This document shows, one piece after another, positions 28,001 through 37,049 of a DNA stretch of 64,000 nt. Origin of the DNA: Barnesiella sp. An22 (GTDB taxonomy: Bacteria; Bacteroidota; Bacteroidia; Bacteroidales; Barnesiellaceae); NCBI RefSeq assembly GCF_002159975.1, contig NZ_NFJR01000003.1:62001-126000 (forward strand), read 5' to 3'. Position 1 is the first letter of the stretch. Each line of letters begins with the position of its first letter. The notes below the pieces were generated by a model. That model ran no database searches, was not told the origin of the DNA, and saw only the letters and a program-made list of their open reading frames with translations. The translations under genes and the position numbers were made by a program.

Positions 28001-31000
28001 TGGCGTTGGAGTTGTTGCGCACACCGATCATCATGGTGCGCACGTCGCTCAACGAGGGGTTGCCCACGATGGTCACCTTGTTTTGCGCCTTGTCGGGGTC
28101 GTAGATCGAATAGCGGGTTTGGAAGGTTACGCCCGAACTCTCTTGCCGTTTCTTGGCATTCCGCTCCAGCTTCAGGTCGGTGAAGACCGAAAGCGGAAAG
28201 TCGAACATGTTGGACGAGGGCCAGACAGCCTCCTGGTCCTGCGTATTGTAGGTGCTGTATGTACCGGGCTCGGTGAGCGAGAGCGGTATCTCGTATTCGT
28301 AATAGTTCGATTTGTTGTCGGAACCCAACCGCAGGAATACCGACACGTCGCCATCGCGCAGGTTGGTGTTGTCGTCGATGAGCTTCTCGGCGTGGACAAA
28401 CATCTGCAACCGCTTGTAGGTACGCATGTCCATGCCGCTGTTTTTGTAGACGGCACGACCCTCGCCGGTAGGCAGGTCGGTCACCTTCAACGACATGGCC
28501 TGCTCGTTGAGCTGGGTTATCTGCGACTGTCCCGGGTCGATGATACGGGTTACCCCCGGCGGCAACACATAGTTGACGGGCTCTTGCCCGGCATTCTCCT
28601 CGATATTGACTACCGAGACGTCCAGGTTGCCCTGGGCCGGCGAGTTGGTGGCCTTATCTACGGCGTAGTCGTAGGTACGCCATTCGCCCCGCACCAGCTC
28701 GAGGGTGGCAAAGCGCAAGTGGGTCTCGACCTCGAAACCGGTCATAAACATACGGATGAAGCGGATGGTCTTGAAATCCTGAATAGAGCCCACCTTCTTC
28801 TGCGGTTGAGAGAGGGGCACCTTGAACTGGTACCACACGGCCTTGCCCTCCTGTCCGTTGCGGAGGGGTACGGTGGTCTCGCGCTTGTCGGTGATGTAGT
28901 TCTTGCCCACCACGAGGCTGTCGGGACAGAGCGAGATGCGGTATTGGTAGTAGCGTTCGTACTCGTTGAGGGTATTGTCCTGGTTGATGTCCTCGACATC
29001 GGGCACACTCTTGGACGACTGGTAATAGGAGTCGGCCACATCCTCGGTCGAGAGCGAGTTGCCCTCGGTACCGTTGTAGTGCTTGTAACGGTCCAGAATC
29101 GAGGTCTGGGCATCGTCGTAGTCGTGGCCGCGGTAGAAGTGATAGTTATCGCCGGCGGGGTCGTTGAAGGGCGAGAACTGGTCTTGCCGCATCTCCTCAA
29201 CCACGGCAGGCGACAATTTGGCCTCGAGCTTGGCCAGATAATCCTTATACGACGAAAAGCCGTACTCCTCGTCGTTGGTCAGACCGTCGAGACCCACATC
29301 CTGCAGGGTGCGGGTTCCGCTCGTGTTGTCGAAGGCGTAGGTAAGCGACTGCCGCTTGGAGACCTTACCCCAGGCCGTAGTGGCTATTTGGGTGGTGTCG
29401 CCATCGATGGGCAGACCGTTTTCGAACGACTTCATACCGTCTTTCAGAATATCTTCCGACACCTCACCCAGGTTGAAGTAGAGTTCTCCGCCCTTGTGGT
29501 TGGTCTGGTTCTCGTCGAGGAAGGGGTCCATGAGCCAGAACTGGATATACTCGATGTTGGACGATTCGAAGTCGGTATAGTCCATCTTGCGCATGATACC
29601 GCCCCACCGTTTTTCGGGATTGAGCAACCGGCCCTGCTCGTCGATGTTGTCGGCATCGAGGTTGTAGGGGCCCCGCTCCTGCGGATAGTACGAGAGGTTG
29701 AGTGTCTGCTGCGTCGTGGATTCGCCGTAGTTGATCTCCTTGTTGGGGAAAATCTCGCGCACGCTCACCTCGCGCACGTAGGGGTTGGAGAGCTGGTCCA
29801 GGTCGTTCTTCAGGTGAGCGGGTATGAGGCTCGAGGTCTTCTGCGTGAACATGCGGTCGATGTAGTACCACGACAGCAAGGCGCGGTTCTGCCCGTAGCG
29901 CACGTCGTTGGAGTAGCGGGCTTCGGGGAAAAGCGCGTCGGAGGCGGCATCGTAGGGAGTCGAAGCCAGCGTCCACGAGTAGGGCGACTTGAGGTCGAGG
30001 CCCGTCTGGGTCGACTCGAAGTCGTCGATATAGGAGGAGCCTTGCGAGCTGCCGGTCTTGGACTGGTGGGGAATGAGCTGGGCAAACTCGGCGGTGAGGG
30101 CCAGAGTCGACGGCGCCGTAGCGTTGACGGTGGGAATCTTGTTCATCCAGTTGGTGAGCCACTGGAAACTGGTGTTGTACGACAGGTTCACACCCCACAG
30201 CGTGTTGTTGAGCACCTCGTCGCCCATACTCACCTTCTCGGTCAGGGGCTTTTCGCTCAGGTGCATGATGGTGGCCCCGATGTTGAAGTCTTTGGAAAAG
30301 GCGTAGTTGAGGTCGAGGCCCAACATGGTCTTGCGCTGCATGTTGAACATCGACTGGTTCTCGAGCGAAACGCTGATGGGGGTACCCGACTCGATGATGC
30401 TCTGGTTCAAGATGGTAACGACACCCATGGCATAGTCGACAATGTAGTCGGAGTTCTCGACCAGCGTCATACCGCCGGCGGTCACCACCACCGACCCCCG
30501 CGGCACGTTCATGGCGTTGAGGCTTATCTCGGCACCCGACGAGGCCTTGTATTCACCGGTCATGATGAACTTGTTCTTCTCGGAGACCTGCTGGGCCACG
30601 GTGAGAGTCGAGTCGTACAACTCCTGATAGACATACTTCTCGGCAATGGCCGCGTTGCCTATCTGTTCGGCCAGGTGGCTGCCGAAGGGCTCGATGACCG
30701 GGAAGATGATGCGGCCGTTCGACGACTGTACGGTATAGCCCTCGATGTAGTCGAAGATACCGTCGGAATACTCGGTTTCGTTGGCATCCAGGCGGTCGAG
30801 GTTCATCACCTGCAAGAGGGTCTTGTTGGCAATGTTTCCCTCGGGTATGTTGTTGACGGCCACGCCGGTGGAGTCGCTCATATACTTGATATAGAGGCGG
30901 AACTTGTCTTTCTGCACCTGATAGGCGCCCAACGAATAGACGTTTTTCATCATCAGGTCCCAGATAGGCAGCGAGGTCGATACGGTCGAACTCTTCAGCA

Positions 31001-32531
31001 TCTTCAGGTAGAGGCACTGGTCGGTATCGGTCACATCGCCCGAAAACTCGCCCACCTGGTAGACCTGCCCGTTGTAGGTATACTCGTAGGCCACGGCCAG
31101 CATCTCGTCGGCATTGAGCTTGCTCTTGAGCGAGATGTAGCCCAACTGCGCATTCAACGTATACTCCGACGAGGAGAGCTTGCGGGCACTCTCGATCTTC
31201 ACGTAATCCTGACCGCCCTCGATTCCGTAGGCCGAGAGGGGCTCCAGCGCCTGGGTCACCAGGTTGATGTTGCGGGCATCGGGGTAACCGTTCTTGATTT
31301 CGGAGTAGAGCGAGTTGGAGTTGTTCATCGGGTTCTGCTGGGCCGTCGTCGAAATCCAGTGCGAGTTGCCTATGCGGCTGTTCTCGGCCAAATCCATGAA
31401 GCCCACGATGTTGCGCGACTCTTCGTAGCTGCCCTGCTTGTTGGTAATCCACACCTCGATGCGGTTGATGCTCACCCCCGACGATACGTAGGGCAGCTTC
31501 GAGGCAAACTTGTCGTAGTTGTCGCGGAAGAAGTGGGCCAGGAAGAAGTGGCGGTTCTCGTCGTAGGCATCGGCCTGAATCTCGAAGGGGGTCGTCTGGG
31601 CACCGCCGCTGGCGTTGACCGTCTTCGACTCGGACTGCTGCTGCGAGATCAGGGCCGTGGCGGTGAGCTTGCCAAACTGCATGGTAGTCTTGATACCGAA
31701 GAGGGCCGTGCTGCCTCGTATGAGCGACGACCCGGTAGTCATGCTCACGTTACCGGCCTCGATGTTCTTGATGATTTCGTCCTCCTTGCCCTCGTATTGC
31801 AACTTGAGGTTCTTGGAGTCGAAGTCGAAGGTCGCATCGGTGTTGTAGTTCATGTTGAACGACATCTTGTCGCCCACCTTGGCGGTGACCGATGCCTGTA
31901 TCTTTTCGTCGAAATCAAAGTAGGTCTTTTTACGCGAACTCATCGGCAGGGCCGGGTTGTCGAGCTTGTTGTACTTCAAGCCCATATTCAACTCGATAGA
32001 GCCCTGGGTGGTCAACTGCACGCCGCCGGGGCCGAAGACCTTCTCGAGGGGCCCGAGCGAAAAGTTCATGTCGAGGAAGTTGAACTCCGACTTGCTGTTC
32101 TCGGCAAAGTTCTGGGCATTGCGCTCGCGGTAATACTGCTGCATCGACTTGCGCAGCGTGTACTCGTTGTACTCGTCGGCCGAGAGCATGAAGGGGGTAG
32201 TGACATCGACACCGGCCACCCGCGTGTGAATCACATAGCAGTTAGTCTCGGGGTCATACTCCACCTCGGTCTTCAGGTTCGACGGGTTCTCCAGGTCTAC
32301 GGGAGCCTTCTGGTCAATCTCGTCGTACGACTCGGGCACCGTTTTGGCCACGGGGAAACGCATCTCTATCGAGTCGGAAGCCGGACGATCGGCACTCCCC
32401 GCCTGCGCCGCCTGGGCGTTGCGCGCGGTATTCTGCGGCTCGGCCACCTGCAAAGCGGCAAAAGCGGAATAGACACCTAATCCGCTCAACGCCAAAGCCA
32501 CTATCGTTCCAATCTTTATCCGTCTTCTCAT
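25092..32531 (-). CDS. sprA: Cell surface protein SprA, outer-membrane translocon of the type IX secretion system
   Basis: 2479 residues from the ATG at 32531, preceded by AGGAG at 6 nt; an in-frame GTG five codons earlier at 32546 is less likely. Signal peptide MRRRIKIGTIVALALSGLGVYSAFA. The size, the early FLDMNFSLGPLEKVFGPGG block, repeated NMGLKYNK/SFNMNYNTDATFDFDSKNL strands, the IIKNIEAGNVSMTTGSSLI region and the long strand-rich C-terminus ending YGISVRLSLVK fit SprA (Sov in Porphyromonas), a 36-strand barrel through which folded T9SS cargo passes. It follows ruvA by 60 bp, the usual neighbour in Bacteroidetes. Cargo genes with matching sorting domains are at 7-16 kb and 41.5 kb in this window. 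Confidence 0.97.
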   Translation of the reverse strand: MRRRIKIGTIVALALSGLGVYSAFAALQVAEPQNTARNAQAAQAGSADRPASDSIEMRFPVAKTVPESYDEIDQKAPVDLENPSNLKTEVEYDPETNCYVIHTRVAGVDVTTPFMLSADEYNEYTLRKSMQQYYRERNAQNFAENSKSEFNFLDMNFSLGPLEKVFGPGGVQLTTQGSIELNMGLKYNKLDNPALPMSSRKKTYFDFDEKIQASVTAKVGDKMSFNMNYNTDATFDFDSKNLKLQYEGKEDEIIKNIEAGNVSMTTGSSLIRGSTALFGIKTTMQFGKLTATALISQQQSESKTVNASGGAQTTPFEIQADAYDENRHFFLAHFFRDNYDKFASKLPYVSSGVSINRIEVWITNKQGSYEESRNIVGFMDLAENSRIGNSHWISTTAQQNPMNNSNSLYSEIKNGYPDARNINLVTQALEPLSAYGIEGGQDYVKIESARKLSSSEYTLNAQLGYISLKSKLNADEMLAVAYEYTYNGQVYQVGEFSGDVTDTDQCLYLKMLKSSTVSTSLPIWDLMMKNVYSLGAYQVQKDKFRLYIKYMSDSTGVAVNNIPEGNIANKTLLQVMNLDRLDANETEYSDGIFDYIEGYTVQSSNGRIIFPVIEPFGSHLAEQIGNAAIAEKYVYQELYDSTLTVAQQVSEKNKFIMTGEYKASSGAEISLNAMNVPRGSVVVTAGGMTLVENSDYIVDYAMGVVTILNQSIIESGTPISVSLENQSMFNMQRKTMLGLDLNYAFSKDFNIGATIMHLSEKPLTEKVSMGDEVLNNTLWGVNLSYNTSFQWLTNWMNKIPTVNATAPSTLALTAEFAQLIPHQSKTGSSQGSSYIDDFESTQTGLDLKSPYSWTLASTPYDAASDALFPEARYSNDVRYGQNRALLSWYYIDRMFTQKTSSLIPAHLKNDLDQLSNPYVREVSVREIFPNKEINYGESTTQQTLNLSYYPQERGPYNLDADNIDEQGRLLNPEKRWGGIMRKMDYTDFESSNIEYIQFWLMDPFLDENQTNHKGGELYFNLGEVSEDILKDGMKSFENGLPIDGDTTQIATTAWGKVSKRQSLTYAFDNTSGTRTLQDVGLDGLTNDEEYGFSSYKDYLAKLEAKLSPAVVEEMRQDQFSPFNDPAGDNYHFYRGHDYDDAQTSILDRYKHYNGTEGNSLSTEDVADSYYQSSKSVPDVEDINQDNTLNEYERYYQYRISLCPDSLVVGKNYITDKRETTVPLRNGQEGKAVWYQFKVPLSQPQKKVGSIQDFKTIRFIRMFMTGFEVETHLRFATLELVRGEWRTYDYAVDKATNSPAQGNLDVSVVNIEENAGQEPVNYVLPPGVTRIIDPGQSQITQLNEQAMSLKVTDLPTGEGRAVYKNSGMDMRTYKRLQMFVHAEKLIDDNTNLRDGDVSVFLRLGSDNKSNYYEYEIPLSLTEPGTYSTYNTQDQEAVWPSSNMFDFPLSVFTDLKLERNAKKRQESSGVTFQTRYSIYDPDKAQNKVTIVGNPSLSDVRTMMIGVRNNSNATKSITIWVNEMRLTDFDQSGGWAAKANMNLGLSDIATLNIAGHVETAGFGGIDQSLTERRLDDYYQYNIATMVELGRFLPDKVKLRAPLFYSLTEQRTSPKYNPLDQDILLKDALRNAGSQHERDSINDASIERSTVESLSLSGVMFDIRSKNPMPYDPGNFSISYSYNRQSNQDPTTEFENTYDYRGSFTYSYTPFVKPWVPFKGLKSKSKHLKFLKEWELYYLPSNIAFNTNMSRYYYEQQIRDVSGSGGMALPISVSKNFLWDRQFSLSWNLTKSLNFSLQTMTNAHIEEPVGAVNKELFPDEYRAWKDTVMTSIKNLGTPWNYNQTFNASYTAPFSKIPVIDYMSFTAKYNATYTWDRGAQVSSDIDLGNTISNQGQLSLDGRFNFEQLYNKSKYLQKINRRFSSSNRGQSVKRKERKFERTILLREDTTVTLRHNLNNKKVKVVARDDAGKRVALRTKVIDANSVMILDKGTQRLNVVITPGKEKPNFWKEAAEYSLRGLMMVRNASVRYRKTNTTSLPLFSPNIGDIFGQSNSYGPMSPGLDFAFGFTDENYVYRAKERGWLLCDSTQISPAVIGRTEEFNIEIALEPIRGLKINLTGNRTDTRSSQMQFMYADMPTTRGGSYTKTHIALKTAFRSSSSKDGYASQAFNDFLRNREIIASRLEARYAQGNYPNRGFIASTGLAGQPYDVANGGVNRSSADVMIPAFLAAYSGMDANKVGLSPFPDITAILPNWRITYDGLMQVPLIKKYFKAFTLSHTYQCTYSVGSYSSYLNWVESDGDFGFIRDELSGNPIPSSPFDISSVMITERFAPLIGLSVTLKNNITGNIKFNDSRTLTLNSAAGQIVEATTTDFTIGAGYKIANFNTILKLRGSQTGVSNDLTINADFSFRKNQSLIRRIEQNFTQATSGTRTTMIELTANYVLSKRITVGAYFDHQINTPLVSSSSYPITNSNYGISVRLSLVK

Positions 32532-32591
32532 TCGATACTCCTGCACATAATCCCTGTACGCCTCTCAAGGAGAAAGAGCACTGCGTCGGTA

Positions 32592-33173
32592 TCAGAGCAT
32601 TTTCAGAGCCTGTTTGATGACCGCCTCGACCTCCATCGACGGGGTCTCGCGCAACAGTTTCTGCACCGCCTTTTGCGATTGGGGCTGCGAAAAGCCGAGC
32701 ATCACCAACGCCGCCACGGCTTCCTCGTAAACCTCGGAGGCTGCGGGCGTACTTATTACTAACGGATTGTCGGTAGGTTTTATTTTATCCTTCAAGTCAA
32801 CAATTACACGTTGTGCCGTTTTCGCCCCGATTCCCTTCACCGATTTCAGCAAATTCAGATTCTCCGAGACGATGGCCTGCTCCAGTTCGGCCGGATTGAG
32901 CGACGACAGAATCATGCGCGCCGTGTTGGGCCCCACCCCCGAAACCGAGATGAGCGACACAAACAGCTCCCGCTCGTGACGGTCGCCGAAACCGTAGAGC
33001 TGGTAGGCATCTTCGCGGATAGCCTCATACACATAAAGCCGCGCCGTTTTCCCCTTGGCCAGACTCGAATAGGTGTTCAACGAAATATTGAGCAGATAGC
33101 CTATGCCCATGCACTCGATTACGGCCGTGGCGGGAGTCACCTCTACCACCTCGCCGGTAATATATTCAATCAT
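32592..33173 (-). CDS. ruvA: Holliday junction DNA helicase subunit RuvA
   Basis: 193 residues, normal for RuvA. It starts [20 protein letters not shown] (OB fold), followed by the two helix-hairpin-helix motifs ([18 protein letters not shown] and [24 protein letters not shown]) and the C-terminal RuvB-contacting domain ([20 protein letters not shown]). It binds four-way junctions and targets the RuvB motor. First gene of a ruvA-sprA transcript. Confidence 0.97.
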   Translation of the reverse strand: MIEYITGEVVEVTPATAVIECMGIGYLLNISLNTYSSLAKGKTARLYVYEAIREDAYQLYGFGDRHERELFVSLISVSGVGPNTARMILSSLNPAELEQAIVSENLNLLKSVKGIGAKTAQRVIVDLKDKIKPTDNPLVISTPAASEVYEEAVAALVMLGFSQPQSQKAVQKLLRETPSMEVEAVIKQALKML

Positions 33174-33288
33174 AATCCTCTCTTTTTCAAATTATTCATA
33201 TTCCATAATCCGGGCCTCGACCGGGATGCTCCCGGCACCGGCCTCCTGCCGCTTGCCGGCCACGGCGGCCCTCGCCCGTATCGGATTG

Positions 33289-33296
33289 CAAACTTA
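33289..33296 (-). promoter_or_regulatory. -7 box for ruvA-sprA
   Basis: Minus strand TAAGTTTG matches TAnnTTTG and implies a leader of about 110 nt that contains the hairpin at 33221-33235. No clear -33 element. Confidence 0.45.
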
Positions 33297-33436
33297 GCAA
33301 TTTATCGGGAATCGGGGAAATATCGCCCCGCCAAATCGCGCGGGATGCACCCCCGCCGACCGGCCTGTGGCCGAAATAATTTGGCCGGATTGTACGTTTA
33401 TCGATATAGAAATAGTTGTCTTTGTGGTATTTTTTC

Positions 33437-33444
33437 TACTTTTG
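33437..33444 (+). promoter_or_regulatory. -7 box for the S9 peptidase gene
   Basis: TACTTTTG matches TAnnTTTG; a TTG lies 18 nt upstream, close to the usual 19-21. The leader would be about 90 nt. Confidence 0.5.
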
Positions 33445-33542
33445 TATAGATAAACGGAGCGGCCGCCGGGCACCCGGGCAGGAGTTCTGCCGGAGGAGCT
33501 GCGGGCGTTCCATGGAGTTACGAATCTATCATCACTCTCGAA

Positions 33543-35723
33543 ATGAAAAGAATAGCATTTACCCTCATGTGCGCCATCGCACTGATTTCGTTCCGGGCCC
33601 AGGCCTTTACACTGGAAGATATTACGTCCGAAAAATTCCGTCCGCACGATGTGGCCGAGACCTACCCCTCGACCGACGGGGTGCACTACTACGCCGCCAC
33701 CAACGGCAACACCCGCATTGTCAAGTGCGAGTACCGCACCGGCCACGAGGTCGACACCCTCTTCGACGTGAAGACGGCCCGCGAGTGCAACCTGAAGAGC
33801 TTCGACGGCTTTTCGCTCAGCCCCGACGAGAAGCACCTGCTCATCTATGCCGACTCCGAACCCATCTACCGCCGCTCGTTCAAGGCTACCTACTACACCT
33901 TCGAGATACGCCGCAACCTGCTCAAGCCGCTCTCCGAGGGGGGCAAGCAACAGGTGGCCGTCTACTCGCCCAACGGCCGCATGGTGGCCTTCGTGCGCGA
34001 CAACAACATCTATATCAAGAAACTCGACTACGGCACCGAGGTGGCCGTGACCCGCGACGGCAAGCGCAACCAGATTATCAACGGTGTGCCCGACTGGGTC
34101 TATGAGGAGGAGTTTGCCATGACTTCGACCCTGCAATGGTCGCCCAACGACGAGACGCTGGCCTTTGTCAAGTTCGACGAGAGCCAGGTGCCCATGTATG
34201 CCTTCCAACTCTACGAGGGCTACTGCCCCGCCTACCCCGAATACCGCTTCTACCCGGGCAGCTTCACCTACAAATACCCGGTAGCGGGCGAGACCAACTC
34301 GCGGGTATCGGTCTACTCCTACACCGTCGATACGCGTGCCCTGAAGGAGATGAAGCTGCCGATTTCGGCCGACAGCTACATTCCCCGCATCCAGTTTACC
34401 CCCGACCCCGACCGGCTGGCGGTGGTCACCCTCAACCGCACCCAGAACGAGATGGACATCTACGCCGTCAATCCCAAATCGGGCGTGTCGAAACTGCTGT
34501 TGCGCGAGACCGACAAGGCCTGGATCGACGAGCCCATCCTCGACAACCTCGCCTTCTACCCCGACTTCTTCATCCTGGCCAGTTGCCGCAGCGGCTACCA
34601 GCACCTCTACCGCTACAACTACAACGGCACGCTGGCCCGCCAGATTACCCGCGGCGAGTGGAACGTGTCGAGCTTCCTCGGCTACGACGCCAACAGCGGC
34701 TCCTATTTCTACGAGTCGAATCAGGAGGGCCCGCTCTACAAGGCCATCTACAAGATAAATGCCAAGGGGGTGGAGACCAAGCTCTCGACCCTGAAGGGCA
34801 CCAACACCGCCGTGTTCAACCCCTCGTGCACCTATTTCATCAACCGGTACAGCAGCAGTAGCGAGCCGCTGGTGGTGACGGTGTGTGATGCCCGCGGCAA
34901 GACGCTGCGCACCCTCGAGGACAATGCGGCTCTCAAGACCTTTGCGGCCCAGAGCCAACTACCGGTGAAGGAGTTTTTCACCTGCCCCAATGCGGCGGGC
35001 GAACCGATGAACGGCTACATGCTCAAGCCTGTCAACTTCGATCCCTCGAAGCGTTACCCGGTGGTGATGTCGCAATACAGCGGCCCCGGTTCGCAATCGG
35101 TACTCGACGACTGGAAAGTCGATTGGGAGTATTACCTGGCCAGCCAGGGATTCATCGTGGCTTGTGTCGACGGTCGGGGTACCGGCGGCCGCAGCCGGGC
35201 CTACGAGACGGCCGTCTACATGCACCTGGGCAAATACGAGACCGAAGACCAGGTGGCCGGGGCGCGCTACATGAGCTCCCTGCCCTATGTCGACGGTAAC
35301 CGCATCGGCATCTACGGCTGGAGCTACGGCGGATACGAAACCCTCATGGCCATGTCGACCGGCGGGGGCATCTACCGCGCCGGGGTGGCCATCGCTCCCG
35401 TGACCGACTGGCGTTACTACGACACCATCTATGCCGAGCGTTTCATGCGCACCCCGCAGGAGAACGGCGACGGCTACCGCCAATCGGCCCCCATCACCCA
35501 CGCCGCCAACCTCAAGGGCAATCTGCTCATCGTCTCGGGCACAGCCGACGACAACGTACACTATCTCAACACGTTGCAATATTCGACCGCTCTGGTCGAG
35601 GCCGGTATCCAGTTCGATTCGCAGATCTACACCAACAAAGACCATCATATCCGCGGCTGCAACACCCGACTGCACCTGTTCACGCGGGTGTGCAATTTCT
35701 TCAACGACAAGTTGAACCGATAA
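33543..35723 (+). CDS. S9-family prolyl oligopeptidase (dipeptidyl peptidase IV type)
   Basis: 726 residues: signal peptide (MKRIAFTLMCAIALISFRAQA), an N-terminal beta-propeller (about 35-465) and a C-terminal alpha/beta hydrolase. The catalytic triad is visible as Ser594 (GWSYGGYE), Asp669 (GTADDNVH) and His701 (NKDHHI). The propeller shows the DPP IV-type signature VPDWVYEEEF, whose Glu pair binds the free N-terminus of substrates, so it should release N-terminal dipeptides, typically X-Pro, in the periplasm or at the surface. Followed after 18 bp by a membrane protein gene and then miaA, possibly one transcript. Confidence 0.95.
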   Translation: MKRIAFTLMCAIALISFRAQAFTLEDITSEKFRPHDVAETYPSTDGVHYYAATNGNTRIVKCEYRTGHEVDTLFDVKTARECNLKSFDGFSLSPDEKHLLIYADSEPIYRRSFKATYYTFEIRRNLLKPLSEGGKQQVAVYSPNGRMVAFVRDNNIYIKKLDYGTEVAVTRDGKRNQIINGVPDWVYEEEFAMTSTLQWSPNDETLAFVKFDESQVPMYAFQLYEGYCPAYPEYRFYPGSFTYKYPVAGETNSRVSVYSYTVDTRALKEMKLPISADSYIPRIQFTPDPDRLAVVTLNRTQNEMDIYAVNPKSGVSKLLLRETDKAWIDEPILDNLAFYPDFFILASCRSGYQHLYRYNYNGTLARQITRGEWNVSSFLGYDANSGSYFYESNQEGPLYKAIYKINAKGVETKLSTLKGTNTAVFNPSCTYFINRYSSSSEPLVVTVCDARGKTLRTLEDNAALKTFAAQSQLPVKEFFTCPNAAGEPMNGYMLKPVNFDPSKRYPVVMSQYSGPGSQSVLDDWKVDWEYYLASQGFIVACVDGRGTGGRSRAYETAVYMHLGKYETEDQVAGARYMSSLPYVDGNRIGIYGWSYGGYETLMAMSTGGGIYRAGVAIAPVTDWRYYDTIYAERFMRTPQENGDGYRQSAPITHAANLKGNLLIVSGTADDNVHYLNTLQYSTALVEAGIQFDSQIYTNKDHHIRGCNTRLHLFTRVCNFFNDKLNR

Positions 35724-35741
35724 ACACCTGCCTACCCCGTG

Positions 35742-37049
35742 ATGAAGAATCGTGAAATAAGCTGGACCAACATCTACTCGCTGCAGCTCCTGCCGGCTGT
35801 CGTGCTGTGGGTGCTCACGCCTCTGCTCGAAGCGCGGACGACGATAGTCGCCTCGATGGCCGTGGGGGTGGTCTGGATTGTGGTCTCGATTTTTCTCAGC
35901 AAACTCTACAAGGGGTGCGGCACGATTGGCTGGGTAGTCGGCTGGGCGCTGGCCGTGAGCGGCGTGCTGTGGCTCGGCCTGGCGCTGCTTCACCTCCCGT
36001 TTGTCCCGATGGTCCTCTTCCAGGCTCCCTTCATGGCGTTGCTCACCTACCTGTTCGAGCAGCGCAACATACAGCCCCCTTTCTGCCAGCAGTGCGTCAT
36101 CAAGCGGGGCGGTATTTGGGAGCGCAACCTGCTGGGCGACTATACCCGGCTCGAAGCCTACTACATCATCCGCATCCTCCTCTTCGGATCCCTTATCGTG
36201 TCGGTGGTCGCGTGGGTACTCTTCCTCTGGGGTATCGATACCCAGAGCCGGCTGGGCCGCTATTTCTACCTCTTCTTCCCGGCTGCCCTGTGCGTGGCCC
36301 TTATCCTTTTCGAGACCATTCGCCGCTGGCTCTTGGAAATGGCGATTCATCCGTCAGGGAAAGGGGGGAAGTTGGCGATGAATGGAGAAGAAGGCATGGA
36401 GCATGTATTTAGCACCATTCGCATTATGGTTATTGCTCAAGAAAAAATTTTTTTAGTTGAACGGACTGATAAAGCTGATAAAGAAGAGATATGGGGTAAT
36501 GGTGCTGGGCTGGATATTCCTATACATCATTCATATATTGACTATTGTTTAAATCAAGAAGATGAACTTCAAAAGGTACATCAAATTGTTAATGAGGATT
36601 TACACATTGAAGATACCAATATTCGTAAACTTAGCTTAACAAATTCTGAAGACTTGTTTCATTATGCCGGTCACTATATTTTATTTCTCTCCGACAAAGA
36701 TATACCTAAAATGGAGCGCTACCCCGGCCGCTGGTATACGGTCGAAGAGATTGCCCGGCTCAACCGGGAGCACCGGCTCCACCCCCTCTTCCGGGAGTGC
36801 TACGCCCGCCTCTGCACGGTGGTCAATGCCGCCCGCACCTACCACATGAACGGCGAGCGGCGATACCCCATCCGGGGATACAAACCGGCCTTTACGCTGC
36901 GTCACCTGCAAGAACTGAATATCGAGTTCGATGACCCCATCTGGCTCTATGTGAGCCGGCACAACGAAGACCGGCTGCTGGGCCGCATCGACCTCTGGTT
37001 CCAAAAACTGTTACGAAAACGACACTCTTCAACCTGCTGCGATGCTTGA
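35742..37049 (+). CDS. Membrane protein with C-terminal Nudix-like domain; AT-rich internal segment
   Basis: 435 residues from the ATG at 35742 (the GTG just before is also in frame). Two pairs of membrane helices lie in about 12-100 and 140-205. The cytoplasmic part begins RIMVIAQEKIFLVERTD and has EDELQKVHQIVNEDLHIE followed by YILFLSD and GRWYTVEEIARLNREH; strand order and these segments look like a Nudix fold with a degenerate Nudix box (expected Gly and Arg missing), so hydrolase activity is doubtful. Bases about 36345-36715, coding most of that domain, are strikingly AT-rich against the GC-rich ends of the same gene. It overlaps miaA by 8 nt. Function unknown; the Nudix call is tentative. 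Confidence 0.72.
   Translation: MKNREISWTNIYSLQLLPAVVLWVLTPLLEARTTIVASMAVGVVWIVVSIFLSKLYKGCGTIGWVVGWALAVSGVLWLGLALLHLPFVPMVLFQAPFMALLTYLFEQRNIQPPFCQQCVIKRGGIWERNLLGDYTRLEAYYIIRILLFGSLIVSVVAWVLFLWGIDTQSRLGRYFYLFFPAALCVALILFETIRRWLLEMAIHPSGKGGKLAMNGEEGMEHVFSTIRIMVIAQEKIFLVERTDKADKEEIWGNGAGLDIPIHHSYIDYCLNQEDELQKVHQIVNEDLHIEDTNIRKLSLTNSEDLFHYAGHYILFLSDKDIPKMERYPGRWYTVEEIARLNREHRLHPLFRECYARLCTVVNAARTYHMNGERRYPIRGYKPAFTLRHLQELNIEFDDPIWLYVSRHNEDRLLGRIDLWFQKLLRKRHSSTCCDA

Larger units (their letters stand above)
33174..33542. other. Divergent promoter region between ruvA and the S9 peptidase
   Basis: 369 bp with no gene. It carries -7 boxes for both directions (separate entries) and, in the ruvA leader, GC-rich sequence with a perfect CCGGGA/TCCCGG hairpin at 33221-33235. 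Confidence 0.7.

Noticed and set aside
25182-32480. 2432-codon plus-strand frame across sprA
   Set aside because: It mirrors sprA. The minus-strand protein matches SprA in length, signal peptide and neighbours.
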